Assembly: GCF_021134715.1 (NCBI RefSeq)
Contig: NC_060018.1
Location: 3,675,501-3,739,500 of the forward strand
Length of the DNA: 64,000 bases
Source of the DNA: Daphnia pulex
Lineage: Eukaryota > Arthropoda > Branchiopoda > Diplostraca > Daphniidae
Direction: 5' to 3'
A program made the position numbers and the translations under genes. The notes under the pieces were generated by a model. It made no database searches and was not told the origin of the DNA. It saw only the letters and a list, made by a program, of their open reading frames with translations. This document shows positions 12,370-28,336 of this stretch, piece after piece. The first letter of the stretch is position 1; the number at the start of each line of letters is the position of its first letter.

Positions 12370-15300
12370 TCTTGACCCCTTCCTTCTCTTTCAAATTGGG
12401 TGGGTGGGTGAATTGGAGAGTGGGTGGTGCGGGGAGGGACCACCCCTTTTTGTTGTATCTCTTACACAACAACATGACATCTGGCGGAGAATCTAGATTC
12501 ACGTGTGACTTGCATGATAAAAAGAAGCACAAGTTTCAAAAATAAAAATCCATCTATAAAAATAGTTTATGGTAATCAACTTCTCGAATAAAACTGGAAT
12601 TCATTTTTAAAAAATAAAATAAACGTTGGTTGATTATTCTAATCAAGTATGCCATGCCAGTTGCTTCCTATTACGATATGATTGGACGAGAAAAAAAACC
12701 AGACCGGCTTTTTCATTCACACTCTAATTATCTCTTCACTTTTATGATTGAGTGTGTGTAATTCCCCGACGTTGCAAAACATTGTAAAACTAGGAAAAAA
12801 TTTCAGTCGATGACGACATTGTTAGAAGGACATATGTTCGTAAAATGTACATAGAGCAGACGCCTTCAGTAGATAGGCCAGGACATTGGGAACAAAAGAA
12901 AGGAAATGACGCAAATCGATTACAATCAAAAGATTAAAAACTGATCTTTCTTTTCTCTGTGTCTCTAAGCTCATTAATTCCTGGAAATTCAAATAAAGAT
13001 ATGTGTGCCCGTCAAGGAAAGTTCAAATGGATCAGGCCAGCAATCCTTTCATTTGTATGCGACTATACCGAACGGGACGCCGGGATCCAATTGCGGATCG
13101 GTGCGCACGCCACTTTTCTTGTCTAATGTTCTGCTGCCACCTGATCCGCGCATTTGCCTTCAAGTAAAGGTGACACGCGATCACCCAGTAAAGTTGTATG
13201 GGAAATCGAATATTACAAAAGTTTCCTTTCTTTAAGATGGTGAGCGTTGGTGTCGTTAAACTTGATTCAAATTGCATCTTTCTAAAAACGTTTTCGGTTT
13301 CAGGCTCGGTCGGCCGGTTGGAGAAGACCAGTCAAGTCGAGTTCGATTTGGTTGGATTTGGTTGGAACTGGTTTGTACTGGGTCGGCGCGGATATTTTGT
13401 TCCAGCTGGGTAGTATAACTATTGGTTGGCCTGACTGCTGGGTAAAACCACCTCCACCAAGAGCCAAACAAGAGGCAACAACTTCTTCACCAACCAGCTG
13501 ATTTGGTGTACGAGGGGAACGAAAATCTAGACCGCATCCATCCCCCCGGCATTGATACTCGGTTTCTTTTCTTCTTTTTTTCTTTTCCAGTCCAAAGGTC
13601 AAACCCCCCTCCATTCTTTTATTTTCTTCTTCTTCTTCTTCACCCTCTATTTATATTGTGTATATACTTGTCTCTCTTCTTCATCTCCCCTTCTAAAGCA
13701 ACACCCTCCGGAATCCATCCATCCGGAGACCATCTTGAGCGTTTTACTGCCCCTTCGGACGACTCGGAAAACTGAGCTGGGGCAAAGAAACGTATTCATG
13801 TAAACATCAATTTAAAAATGATATTATTCATTTTACCTGGTTCTGTTATTTGGAAAAACGCTTCGAAATTAACCTTTTGAAAAAACGTCACCAACTTATG
13901 TATCGATTCTTTCAAATTTTCAAATCATCTATACATAAAAAATAACATCAATGAATCAGATGAGAAGCCGTCAGATTAATAAGCTTTCTTTTTTCTTTCC
14001 TTTTTTAGTCTCCTCCGGAGTCCTAATTTCTTTTTCTCTCAACGGAATTTCCTTTGTTTCCAATGCGCCGATCATTCCGGTTTTCTCCAGTCGGCTGTTT
14101 TTCTTTCTTCTCTTTGATATCAACAACAAAATAAAAATCCTGGGAGGCCGACGAGACACACGAACCATCGACGTTATTCTTAAATATAATTATCTCTGGT
14201 ATCCTTGCTCGACTGCTGTCTATACGTCGAGACAGAATAGCGTGATCAGACAATGCCCTTGATTTCCATAGAGGATTTTTTAAATGTCAATTCAACCAGT
14301 CAAAAAAATGGGTGAGATCACGGGACTTGGCGATGATCCTTCTGTGTTAGTCTTTTGTATTTTGAATACTGAAAAATTCGAGTCAAGGTGACGGCGACCT
14401 CGAAAGAACAAACTTGTGGCTACGCTCCATACACAAGGCAACCAACCGCCCGAATCTTTCCTCAAGAGTTTATTTTCTTTTTAGTTTCCTCTCCGTGTGC
14501 TTCGGATTTTTCCTCCTGTCAAAATTACACTTTCAAATCTACTCAAAATTAAAACGCGCTTCTAATAAATATAACCCAGGAAGCAGCTAACAGAAATACG
14601 CAGAAATGTAAAAGTTGGCAGAATTCATTATATGATCCGCCAACTATTAGTTAAGTCCCGTTTGCAGGTTCACCGACCGACCGACCGGCCTCCCCATTTC
14701 ATATCATCATAAAAGGCTAGACGATGCCAGTTTTGTCCTGGACTGCCATATCTCATGTGTTTACGTCGAAAACTCTGAATATAATACAGATAATCGAGAT
14801 AGTCAAGAGAGTATATGTATGACGGGTAACTTGATGAGTAACGAGTTCGGTATCCAACTTGAACCATTTACTAACATTCTTCCTGGACAAAAGTTAAAAG
14901 GCAACCGCAACCCTCTTCTGAAAAGTAATAAGTTTGGCAATATTAATGTTGGTCGCTGACCCAGGAAAGATGTAAAGCTCCAACGATTGAAAGAAACTCG
15001 AAATCGTTGGTCAACTTTCCCAGGTTTCTCCAACACATCGACGTCGTTTAAAAAGTATCTCTTCTATCCCAAAGAGTTAGGTAGATGTGATCAACGAGCA
15101 CGAAAGAGATCCATTCCGGTCGGAATGGAATAAAAATGAGTAGGGCAAGGTTAAACGGGATAAAAATCCCATGTTCATTCCTACGTTATCTTTTGGGAAA
15201 TGCGGCCCTCACACACTGTAGACATTGTCATGACCCTGACATTAAACCATAGAAAAATAAGAAATCAACATATCAGTCCCCGTAATCAATTATCAGGGAC

Positions 15301-17031
15301 GTAAGAAGAAGGAAGTTGGACTGTAGTAATTCGCTTCTCTTTGGCAATGTGCACGTACAGTTTTGTTGCCGTGCCGAGGAAACAACCCGGGCAGCAAACG
15401 CAGCAAAACTACAGTGCGACATGCATACAGTCTGGCTTTTGTGACTGCACGTCCGTATATAGGACATAAATGGGTGAAGGTCAACGTCGGTACGAACGTC
15501 CGAGTTTCCACTAATAGTACAGGCAGATAGACAGAAGAAAAAAAAGGTCTAGTTCCGCAAAGTCAATATTATCTTTTTTTTTCCTTCCGTCACTCACGAC
15601 GAAACTACGTTATTTCCCGTCTGTTATTGACACGGCAAAAATTCCCAACAACTTACATATTATTTTTTACCCGGCTGGTTATTGATTCAAGGGTTCCCAG
15701 GTTGGTTGGGTCGATTAAAACTGGACAGAAAAAGGCGCCTCTAACGGCCAACGTCATCTTATGCTTTTCAAAACAGGCCGGACACAACACACTCGACACT
15801 TTCGTCATCAACGGCAACATCATTCTCCACGACCCCAAATGGCGGCGTGTAGGATATCGGCGAATTGCAGTCACATAACAGAAACAGTCTGGTTTCTAGC
15901 TGATTCGATTTGTAACACTCGATATCTTTATTACACAGCTGATTCAGTGAAATCTAAGAATCACCTGAAAATGAATCGGAACGGAAGGAGACGGAAAGCA
16001 AATAAGGCCAGACCGCCAGTCTATCATCAAGCGGATGAGATACTGGCGGCAATCGAAACCTTTCTTTTTAATAAAATTAGAAAAAACGAATAAAAAGAAA
16101 TACAACCACACGTGCCCTGAAAATATCAAAGAGAAACTCAACTCTCCCTGAATCCCGGACATTCCAGCTCGGTTTTTTTTTGTTTGTTGTCTGGGATTTG
16201 ATGATGTAGAATAATTGTTCCGTTGCTTATTTTTTTTTGTTTTTCATTCTTATTATTCGAATCAATCTCCATTGACGAAATTGATCGAGAGCCAAGAAGA
16301 AAGAAGAAGCCAAAAAGAAAAGAAAAACAAAATTTTTTAAACATGCCGTAAACATGGAAAGTAAGAGAAATGGGCGGGAGCAAAAGAGTAACAGAGATAA
16401 TTAGGCAAGAGCGAAACGGCCACAAAACAACGACTTTTTCCATTAAAAAAAAATAAGAAAATTAACTTTTTTGGAGAGGGGAATTCGCACGAGTCCTTCC
16501 ATTCGTATCAGGTATCACTGTTATATAAACAAAAGAATCACGAACGTATCGTGTGTGATTGTTACTTCCTTCTTTGACAATAAGAAGGAAATTTCAAAAT
16601 TTGAGGAGGACAAAATAACTTCGATTGATTGATTAATTGATGGGACATGGAATCTGTAGAATTTCTTTTGTTTTACGTGGAATCAAATAAGATGGGGTAG
16701 CTCTGCTGGATGTCTGCAAACGTGCGGGGGAAAAAAATAAATAGAAAATATCTCTATTCCTCCCATTTCATTTAACCTAAAGATTTTGTTTTGTTTGTTT
16801 TTTGCTTTGCATTTAAAAAAGAGGAAAGACGAGAAGGAAAAAAATATCTACTACGCCGATGATACAACCACGATCGAAAAACTAACAGCTATAACGAGTG
16901 GTAAATCCGATCGGACTTTTGAGAGAGAGAGAGAGAAAAAAATTCGAAAACAAACCCTGGGGATGGGAGACCTTTGGTATTTTTCTCTTCTTTTACTCGT
17001 TGGTCTTGGATGGAGGAACAATCATCACTTC
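12370..17031. other. intergenic region between Odc and SMAP, no gene recognised
   Basis: Another CACGTG lies at 12500-12505, upstream of the Odc promoter. Low-complexity tracts include repeated TTGGTTGGA around 13340-13370, a pyrimidine-rich (CTT)n stretch at 13560-13690, an ACCG repeat near 14676-14695 and (GA)n near 16922-16936. Reading frames are 135 residues or shorter, overlap each other on both strands and show no family motif. The last several hundred bases before 17032 are probably SMAP 3' UTR. Confidence 0.5.
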
Positions 17032-18996
<1,965 letters not shown>

Positions 18997-19670
18997 GACG
19001 TTTTTGGATGTATAAAATTGTTTCTATTTCCTGATCCACTACAATGGTGCAGTGTGAGGTAAACGTAAAAAAAGGGGGCCGATCCAGTGAGACCAAAGAC
19101 TTTAATCAAAACGTCAAGAGGATAGGGGAATGGGATGATATTATACGATGGCAGGTGGCGTCGGCTCTCTACTGTTAACTTTTTTTTGTAGTGAGCACCG
19201 ATTGGTCAAAGATGGTGTCGACTTCTGCTAGCGGTAGAAATAATAATATCGTATATCACCAAACTGAATTTTATCCATATTTTAAAAGTAAATTAATCAC
19301 ATCGGATTAAATTATTAATTGAAATTTTATTTATTTTTAATTAATTTCTAACACTTTTCCATCAAGGATTACCTCGTGAACAGATCCAGACTGATGGCCA
19401 AAGCCCAAAGGCATTGGTAAAACCCAAATTTCATAAGGATGTGAAAGTTTCCCGTTCTTTATAAGGGTGCCAGGAATAGGAAACTGAATTACATCCTAAT
19501 GCGAAACGCCCTCTTTTTACCTATGATTACAGTTAACTACTTCCAAATGGGTTATATTCTCAATTCGTGCGAAAGATGCAGCATTTTATTCATGATCGAT
19601 ACAGAATGAAACCATAAAGCACAACAGCGACTGAGAAATGACAAGGTACGAGAGAATAGATGGACATCCT

Positions 19671-22600
19671 TCAAGCTAGACAGAGATTCGCTGCCTGAAG
19701 ATACTGCTGAATATAATTTTGAGCCCCCGGTGGCAAGGCAGCGCTAATCATGGGACCGACTCGACCAGGATTCTGCGTCGATAATCGGTGCAGTGCTTGA
19801 ACGAGATAAGCTCGTGGGTCGGCTACTTCGGCGACTGGGTCGCGCTCTTTCTTGCCTACAAATATCAACTGTGAAAAAGCTGACTGATAGCCAGGTGTGT
19901 CCACGATTTCAACAAAGTGTTCGTCCTCTGGCACAGACTCGTCCTCGGGCAATTCAATCAAGCCAATCAAGGCCCCCAACACCGGCCCCCAAAAAGTGCT
20001 GTATACTCCTGAGGATTACAAATTGAATGTTAGCAATACAACATACATGTTAAAAGAGGTCAGAAAAATACCTGTGAAACATTCGGGAGTGTCGCAGAGC
20101 AGACGAGCTAGTCCAACGGCGCAAATTTTGCGTTCCAAAGTGCCCGACACGCGTTGAACATCAGGTACTATGAGACGATCGAGAACCATGGCGAAGATTT
20201 TCGGTTGGACAGCGTCTATGACGGCAATCAACTCTGTGGGACTGTAGCGAATGGCGAACAAGGAGAAAAAGACTATGATCGATTTGACGTACTTCGTTGT
20301 TTTGGAGGATGAAAGCCTCTGGAATAAGAGTACAAAGAGTTTACTCAAGAAAGGCGTAAGCGCTTCCTTGGGCAGATATTCAATCATGCTTTGCAGCAGG
20401 TAAAATCCTTCATGATCATTAGATTTACTGGCCACTAGCTTTTGAAAGATGCCTAATAACGCTTCAAGCTTTTGCGACGCAACAACTTGACGACTGCCAA
20501 TTTGGATAAAGGCTTGAAGGAGACGCACTAATGGATGGATGTTTGCAGGGCGCTCCCAGAGGACTGGAACCAGCAGATGAGGGAATAAAGCCATGTAAGA
20601 TTCAGGCACTTCAGACTGCCCACCGCGCAACTCAAGCATAAGAGAAAGAATTTGAAAAACATAAGGGACGAATTCCTGTACGTCCTGAAGTAAAATTTCC
20701 TGAAAAGAAGGAAAGAATCCTTCTTCAAAGGAAGCGACGGCTGATCGATCAGCTTTGCAACCGATGCGAACCGACAGCGAAAGTGTTTCAAACAGGTAGT
20801 GATTGAAATGTGGCTTGGAAGGGTTTCGGGACACCAACATTAACTTTTGATTCAGGCCAACCAAAGTGTGACCTAGATAGGGTAAAACAGCTTCTTGTAG
20901 CGACGAAAAGGTTCGCATGATGGCCTTCATGATGTATTCATTTTCTTCCGATCCCGCAAGAGTCATTGCATGGAACAAGTTTGCCAGCAATGCTTGCTCC
21001 ATTCCAGACAAATCAGTTGCTTTAATCAAGGCCGATCCATCGGATCCCTTGAGAATAAGCAATTTGTCGATGGCATTGGCTGCGTAGGAGTGAACGACCA
21101 GACTCGGTGAACGAAGCAGGTCCACCAAGGGTTTCAACGAGACAATGATGGCCTCGCGGGGTAGGTGGTTGCGGAAAGTCATCAAGTATTTGATTGCATC
21201 CGCTTTCAAGACCATGAGCCGGTCAACGTTGGGTTGTTGCAGTTCGGGCACTATGTGCGTGCGGAAGAAATCCACAAGATCTACCAACTGGTTAGTTTGA
21301 GTCGTGCCGTGTCGAGCCGTCTGACCTTTCGAGGCTAACGCAATGATGAGATAAACGGCAGAATCCTTTGACCGCCAATTCTTTTCTGGGCTTTGTACGT
21401 ACGACTCCAACATGACAGCAACGTACCGACCAAAGATTTCCGTCATCTGGGCCTCGAAGGATTTTGAAAGGGCTTTGACTAAGTCACAGGCTGCTCGTCG
21501 TCGAGTGTCTACGTCAGAACCTTCGATATCACGCCGAATGTACTCTTCTGGGTTGTCCTCAAAGAGTTCTTCATCCGATGGCCGGAAATCCATGTTGGGC
21601 AAAATAACCTTCTCGCAAATGGAACTCAGGATATTGGGGTCAGCGAAAAGGTCTTTGTAATGTGGTCGCTCAGCCACGGAACTCAAAAAGCCGATTGCAT
21701 TACTAACGAGTGAATCGTACTTGACCTATAGACGAAAGAGATTTTGAACATTAGAAAAACCACTCATTGAAAATGAGTATTCAGCGGTGTCTTACCTCTT
21801 TGCCGGTTGAAACCAAAAGATTCCAGACGGCAGTGACAAATTGAGGCAAATAAGGGCGAAATTCTTCATCATATTTCGAAGCGTAGAGACTGATATTATC
21901 GCAGATTTGTGATTTTAATTGTTCACCTAATCCGGCTTCTTCATCGCTGTCACTCTTCAGTAAAGGATTGTCGGTGGTAAGAAGGCCAAGAAAGTTTTCC
22001 ATCCATGATTTCATGTTGTCTTCAAAATGCTCGGGTAAGTCTTGAAAATTCAGCGAATAGAAAATTTTGCAAATGATGGTCAGGGAATTATAGATGACCT
22101 TTACAGCTGCCGGATTATTAGCATGTTGCGCAGCCAAACCCATCATCGTAATAAACAGGTCTGTCAGTGGCTTGGCAAAGTTATCCAAAACCAATTTGAT
22201 TTCAGTCCACAATTCTTGAGACTTAAACTCGTAGCGATAACGTTTAAAGATGGAATGGGCAGTATGCAACACACCGTTAATAACGTGGAAGTCACCCGTG
22301 CCAAATTTGTCCACCATTTCTTGAATTAAATTTGGCCATTTTGCAGGAAAATCTTCACGACCAATAATTGAAACAGCGTCACTGAGCTGGCGTTGAATAG
22401 ATTCAGGAGCTTTGAGCATTAAATTGATGATAAACTGTTTGACAGTTTCCCGATCAGAGTGATGGATTTTATCTACTGCATCTTCTTCAACCTTCCAATT
22501 TCGTTTAATGTAATTCTTGAATGTCACAGCTCCAGCTGTTCTCAGTGTCATGTCAACACCATCTTTATCCACCAAATTTAAAAGCAGCAGTGGGTAATTT

Positions 22601-22783
22601 TGTTTTCCTTCAATGCTTTCAAGGCATTTTTCAGCTATTGATGAAAAAAACATTAATCATGCATTTATGTCAATACAAAGAATAATTGTGCAATATACCT
22701 GATTTTCTCGTAACTCCATCAGGTGATAGCGTCTTTTGAAGATGACCTAATAGTTCTGATAAATTTGCATCATTGATCTCCAT
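19671..22783 (-). CDS. CSE1L: exportin-2 (CSE1L/CAS), importin-alpha re-export receptor
   Basis: Karyopherin that returns importin-alpha to the cytoplasm with RanGTP. Exons: 22699-22783, 21796-22634, 20072-21725, 19671-20008, giving 971 residues, the same length as human CSE1L. The N-terminus starts [20 protein letters not shown]. The importin-beta N-terminal domain follows ([29 protein letters not shown]), then HEAT repeats with highly conserved segments such as [20 protein letters not shown] and the C-terminal CSE1 domain ending [10 protein letters not shown]. An intron in the 5' UTR is suggested by a donor at about 23100 (TTTTCA then GTAAGT) and an acceptor just before the start (TGTGACAG, 4 bp upstream). 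A CTAGATGGCG element near 23224 may mark the promoter. Confidence 0.98.
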
Positions 22784-23406
22784 TCCTGTCACACAAGAAT
22801 ACAAGAAAATCGTGAATCATCATTTCAGTATGAGGCTCATAAGACACTGAAACATCATTCAGAATTTCGGAGGGAAATTATTAAAAGATGTACCGATGTT
22901 ACAACCAACTGATTTAGTTTTAATTTACTTCCCTATTTAAGTTGTGCATGACTATAGCACATGGTCAAATAGAAATAACCAGAATGATTTTAAAAATACT
23001 TTGTCTCACCTGACAACTACTTCTAAGCACATCTATCAACAAAACATTCATACAAACTTATTCCTATTGTAATTCCGACGAATATAATAAAATAACTTAC
23101 TGAAAATTTGTGAGTGAACGGTTGAAAATGACTTCTCTAGATTTAAAAATCGTCTGAACGAAGTTTTCTGCCTGTCGGTGGAAATAGAAAATGTTTTACA
23201 GACGTAATGACATAACCACTACCTAGATGGCGTAAAGCGGGAAATTACGAAATTACTATTTTTTACACGAATTCGAACTAATAACAGTAAAATTCAATTC
23301 AGTTATTTGATTTATTAAATGTCTTGTCTGCGAAAATCAATTACAATTCTAAAAATGGGCCTCTTAAAGACGAATAAGTAAAAATAATAATAAAATAATA
23401 AGGCGT

Positions 23407-26286
23407 CATAATAAGGCGTTGATTATTAAATTGTTTTTAAAAATTAGTTTCAATTTCTTCTTCTGAATCAAAATCCGTCAATGTGATACCGTACAAAACA
23501 TGTGATCCAATCCTGAAACAAAGAATGTACGAATATTGTTTTAAAATTGTACAACATCATGCAATTCATACTGTTGATCCGTGGAGATGGAGTTCACTCT
23601 ACTAGACCTTGATGAAGATGTTATCGTATCCGACGATGAAGACGCAGGAGAGTATCGACGTTGTTGCATGTTTTTAAAGGTATCGTTGTCGAATACAACA
23701 TCTTCCATCTCTTCCATTGGAATAGAAGAAATGTTGGGAAACTCGCGGTTGGTCGGACTGCTGCTAGATTTAGTCTTCAAGATTCCACGTTTAGGTACGG
23801 TGGGAAGTGGTGGCATGATAGATGACATATCGTTTCCCTCATTCGCTATTTGATCTCTATTGCTTCCATTCTGCCGTTGGAAACCGCTGGTGATGGGTGA
23901 AACATTCAGTACAGCCGCTGATCGAGCTGGTCCCTGATCCACATTTCTTACTTGATAAGTAGGTCTGTGACTGTTTCGCGAATAAAATGTTCCTTTCTCC
24001 GGATCGTAAACCATTACGGGGCGACCATTTTCTTGTTCCTGTTAAATTAACGAATGAGTTTGAATTCAGGATAAACACAATAAATGTGTTGCCAACAACT
24101 TACGTCAATAACGAAATTTGGATTATCAACACCAGAATTCATTTCGAAGCGACTTGATTTGCCAACGCCTGTGATAGAAATGTCACTGTCGGCACCTACG
24201 GAATGATTATCATTTTTTATTTCGTGATACTTTCTTCGCCTAACCCAAAAAAAATTAAATAATCATAAATGATTAAAATAATTATGTCTACGGTAATTTC
24301 AAAAATATCTAATGAAAAATGTTGTTACTTTTTAGCGTCACGACGCATTTTTTGCCGCCAGACAATTAATAACCCAATGAGGATTAAAATAATTAGAATG
24401 AGGACGACACCAACAAAGATCCAGTACAAGTTGGCCAAGTCTTCTGGCAGGACGACTTCGTGAATGTAGCCATACTCCCTTACAGCTTTTTTTACTTCTT
24501 CGGTCGGAAAGGCGTAAGTGACATCAGTCTCTCCTGTTTTTTGGTAAAACGCGCGGACAATCACATGCGTCAGACCGCAGATGTCCATATCGACATTCCA
24601 TCCATGATAACAGTTCTCAACTTGAACTATTTGGACAGTACCGACAGCACTAAGGAAAACAATTTAATTCAATATTTCATGAACAATGGAATAGAAGAAA
24701 AATCGCTTATTACGTTAAATTAGGAACTATTTCGCCTTTTTCCAGCATTCCAGATGACTCGGCATACATCTGCAAAATTTCTGCCAGCTGTGAAGATGCT
24801 TCGGCGCCCACATATGTGTGGTAGACGACATCAGTTAAAAGGATATCTGGATCAAATGGCAAAGGCGTGGGGCTTGTAGGCATAGGTGTGGTCATGGGCG
24901 CTGCTGTTGTCAAATTCTTTTCTATATAATTGAAACAAAAAAATTTATATTTTACCGTCACCATCAACTACTGGTGTTGTAATTACCAATCACTTGGTAG
25001 GAGATGAAAAATCCTTTTGCGGAAACCTGTTCAGCGTCGGCGGGTCGTAAAACATTAAAAACTAAATGAGCTTTAGGTCCATCAATCAAAAATTGAACTC
25101 CTTTGGTAACACGCCACGAGAGGACAACTGCGCTCTTATCAACCGAAGGTTCCGACCCTGTAACGAAGCGAAAAATACGAATTTTTTTAAATACAATAAA
25201 TATGCAAGAACTAGGAGAATAACCAGGTCCAAGTGTGATGTAGTCCCCGTTGATGCCTGCAATGTCCAGTACATTAACTGTGAGTAACAGGTCCACATAT
25301 TCCCCTGCCACATCTGTGACATCAATCACATGTATATCTTCTGTTGTTTGAGATGGGTAAGATATTCCATAACCGGGAGAAGTCATATTTCCTGACGTTT
25401 CGTTATAATTGTGGATATTTGAAGCTATAAATAAGGATATAATTTAATTTGAAATTGTCAATGCAAATCAAATAATATATGTTTATACTCAAGACTGTAA
25501 TGTTGTATTGGATTTTGAAGTTTGACCGATATGCCATCAGGTTGGCCTCCATCCACAGTTCATTGGAGGCACTTTCATACTCATAGGTCGGATCACCATT
25601 TGGTAGCTCGTTTCCACCGTCACTAGAACCTAATAACAACCTTATTTTTAGGTAATATCGTAGACTACATGAACAACCCATCAACCTGATGAAATTTGTG
25701 CGATTGTGTTTTTTGGGGATCAACTTGGTTACAAGCGGCGATTATTGAAATCTATAATATATTTAGTAGTATATTCTATCTATAAAGATTGGATTCCTTA
25801 CCCCTCAGCTCCGGTGGGATATTGTTAGCACCAATTACAAGACCGTTACCGACCGAAAATGTGTTAGTATCTGGTCCCAGAAAAAAATCCTCGTCCGTCA
25901 GGATCAAGGTAATTTGTGAATTTTCACACGATGAAATTGTTAGTCGGTACTAGAACAATTGTTAAAAATAAATTATGTATGCAATAAAATACATGAAACC
26001 CGGTTCTTGATTTCTTTACCTTTCCGGATTGGGCATTATTCATATTGGTTGGAAAATTGGGAGTCTGTATAAATCCAGACAGTTCACTCTGACAATCTAC
26101 CTTCAAGTCTACTTGACATTCCTTATTTTGAAGAGTACAAGTGTTCGGGTCACCAAAATCAATATCTTCTGCTCCAGTCAATCCCACTAAAGCAAACACA
26201 AAACGTTTAGAACAAAAGAAAATTTTAAATATCTTATTCGTCTTACCATAAAGCAGGCATATTATTAACAACATCCTCGTCGCCAT
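23407..26286 (-). CDS. two-CUB, single-pass membrane protein (function unknown)
   Basis: Exons (minus): 26247-26286, 26020-26186, 25802-25949, 25489-25629, 25224-25424, 24972-25157, 24714-24921, 24329-24649, 24104-24239, 23572-24038 and a last one from 23512 ending near 23407; about 706 residues. Order: signal peptide (MATRMLLIICLLYG); a CUB-like domain (SGFIQTPNFP...); a second CUB-like domain (MTSPGYGISYP... ending GFFISYQVI); a Thr/Pro linker (TTAAPMTTPMPTSPTP); a juxtamembrane domain with two cysteines; one membrane helix (FVGVVLILIILILIGLLIV) with a basic stop-transfer WRQKMRR; and a Ser-rich cytoplasmic tail. I do not recognise a named family; a receptor or adhesion role is inference. 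As the sequence reads, the frame after DFDSE runs on to a TGA at 23407-23409, so the last few residues are less certain than the rest. Confidence 0.8.
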
Positions 26287-26799
26287 TTCGATTTCAACTG
26301 TGCGTCACAATCTACAATTATAAAAATATCTCAGTTATCACTTGAGGAAAAAATGGCACTGAGACCTTTTCTTATCAGATCCTGACACCATGGTCGTCAC
26401 CTACATTATCACATATTCATCGCACACCATGAAACATAATCTTATCGTATAATTGCGTAAATTGACGAATTGCTTCGTTTGAACATGGAGCCGTATAATT
26501 GATCATTGATCGCAATAGCAAAACTGTACAAGGCAACATGAGAGAAAATTCTGTTCGAACAAAAAAAAAATTAATGAAAGAGGGGAAGGGAAACGGTCGT
26601 TTACAACAGTTTTTTTGTTTCACTTGTTCGCGAATTGTGATGTCCATGCACATACGGTAACACACATGCGAAAGACGGGAAACACGATTTTTAAAAATGA
26701 GCCATTGTCATTTCGACGGGGGAAAAAAGGAAATTAATTAGCACAACCAAACTTATTTGGCGAGAGAAAATAATGAGTGTCTCTCAAATTCGGAGTAAA

Positions 26800-27994
26800 T
26801 TAACACATAGAAATGGTAACATTGATACCCAAATTGCCGTTTTCAGCAAACAACTGGGCGATAGAGGTGTCAAAAACGAGGCAGTCCGAGTTTAGAATGG
26901 CGGAAGATACGCCTTCGTGAATGGATCGTGGCGTCGCTTCCCACGTTAACCGTCGACGGTGACCGCTCAATTCCAATCTAAGATAATTAACGCATGAGTC
27001 AATGAAATATATTGGAGTTTTAGAACGTACCTGTAGGCAAAGTTATCGGCCTGCTTTCTTGTGCCAATCAATTGGACGATAGCAAAAAATTGTTGCAACC
27101 CGTCATATTTTTCTTGCTTTTCCAGCACTAGCATAAAATGGTGACCAAAACAAGATTGCATCATAACCCAGTCGACGGCGCCGGGGAGTGCGATATCTGT
27201 TGCTAAAAAAACAATATCTTCTCCTGAAACAAAACAAGTTTAAAATCAATAGTTAATAAATGTTGGATTGAATGTTTTTTAAAAAATGTATCAACCTTGG
27301 AGAGTCGTGATAGATCGATGTTGATTGAGCAAATGGGGCATTACTTGCTCTAAAGCTCCTTGCCATTTACAGGACGCCCCCGGACACGGACAAGAATAAG
27401 GTCGATATTCACAAGTCTCTTCATGATCTCCTTTAGCTGTGTGCAACATTGTAAACTGGCATCCAGAAGTAGAAAATTTGCAAGGAAAAGAAACTGTGGA
27501 AGCCACTTTTTCCATAGCTAAATTTCTTATATTGCCTAAATATCAACATTTATTTAAGAATTGGGCACTAAATATTTGTTCTGGTCAATCTCTACCTAAG
27601 GGTCCTCTGCAGGTTGGGCAGCAGGTGAGTTTTGGTCTACAGTTGGAACAGACCTACACAATTGTTTGAAATTATTATTTAGTCAATGAAATCTACTTTT
27701 TTAGGTAATGAAAGAAGAATATTTGAGAAATTTTAGTTGATGGTCTAAAATATTTATGTAACAAGAAAACACACAAAATCATACCAGATGACCACTTGGG
27801 CATTGTAGGATTGGTGGAAGAACATACTCGAAACAAACTGGGCATTCAAAGAAGCTAGCCAAGTCTGCTGAGGAAGCTACTGTAGAACCAGAGACTGATC
27901 CAGAGCCAAGTGTGGATGTGGATGAAGAAATACTTGAAATACTTGAACGACTTTTGGAACCTTCTTGCTTGAGAAAACTCATCCTGCTGATCAA
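26800..27994 (-). CDS. SIAH1: E3 ubiquitin ligase SIAH (seven in absentia)
   Basis: RING-type ligase that targets many proteins to the proteasome. Exons: 27785-27994, 27596-27653, 27296-27535, 27031-27223, 26800-26977, giving 292 residues (human SIAH1 282). A Ser-rich N-terminus is followed by the C3HC4 RING from C47 ([15 protein letters not shown], then CSNC and CPTC). Next come the two SIAH zinc fingers ([33 protein letters not shown]) and the substrate-binding domain ending [13 protein letters not shown] 5'-UTR intron is likely: acceptor GATCAG lies 4 bp before the ATG, and a donor (CTCAG then GTTTGT) lies near 28149. That leaves a 5' exon abutting the inverted-repeat element at 28337. Confidence 0.97.
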
Positions 27995-28336
27995 AACAAA
28001 AACAATACATTCTCACACACTTGTTAACACAACATGAGGTGGTATTAGCCAGACAAAAATGGAGAAACTAAACCATCTTTTTTATCATGTTTAAAGTTCA
28101 TTCTCTCATTAATATCCTATCTGCTTATTTCATGAAAATCACAACAAACCTGAGATTAGAATCACTGCAGGATGTTGGAAACGTTCTTATTAATTCAGTA
28201 TAGAATTTACTGTTGTTTTTAGGCATAGAAGGTGGCCTCCGTGATCTCAACAAGGGTTCTTCGTTGACAACATTGAGTAAATAAAATAAGGACGGCTAAA
28301 CAGTATCTTGAGCAGGCAGCTGACTGCAAGTTGCTC

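Noticed and set aside
12126-12545. Overlapping frames on both strands around the Odc promoter
   Set aside because: They overlap the TATA box and 5' UTR of Odc and lack any recognised protein feature.
13503-14262. Several 80-105-residue frames rich in Phe, Ser and Leu
   Set aside because: They translate pyrimidine-rich low-complexity DNA.
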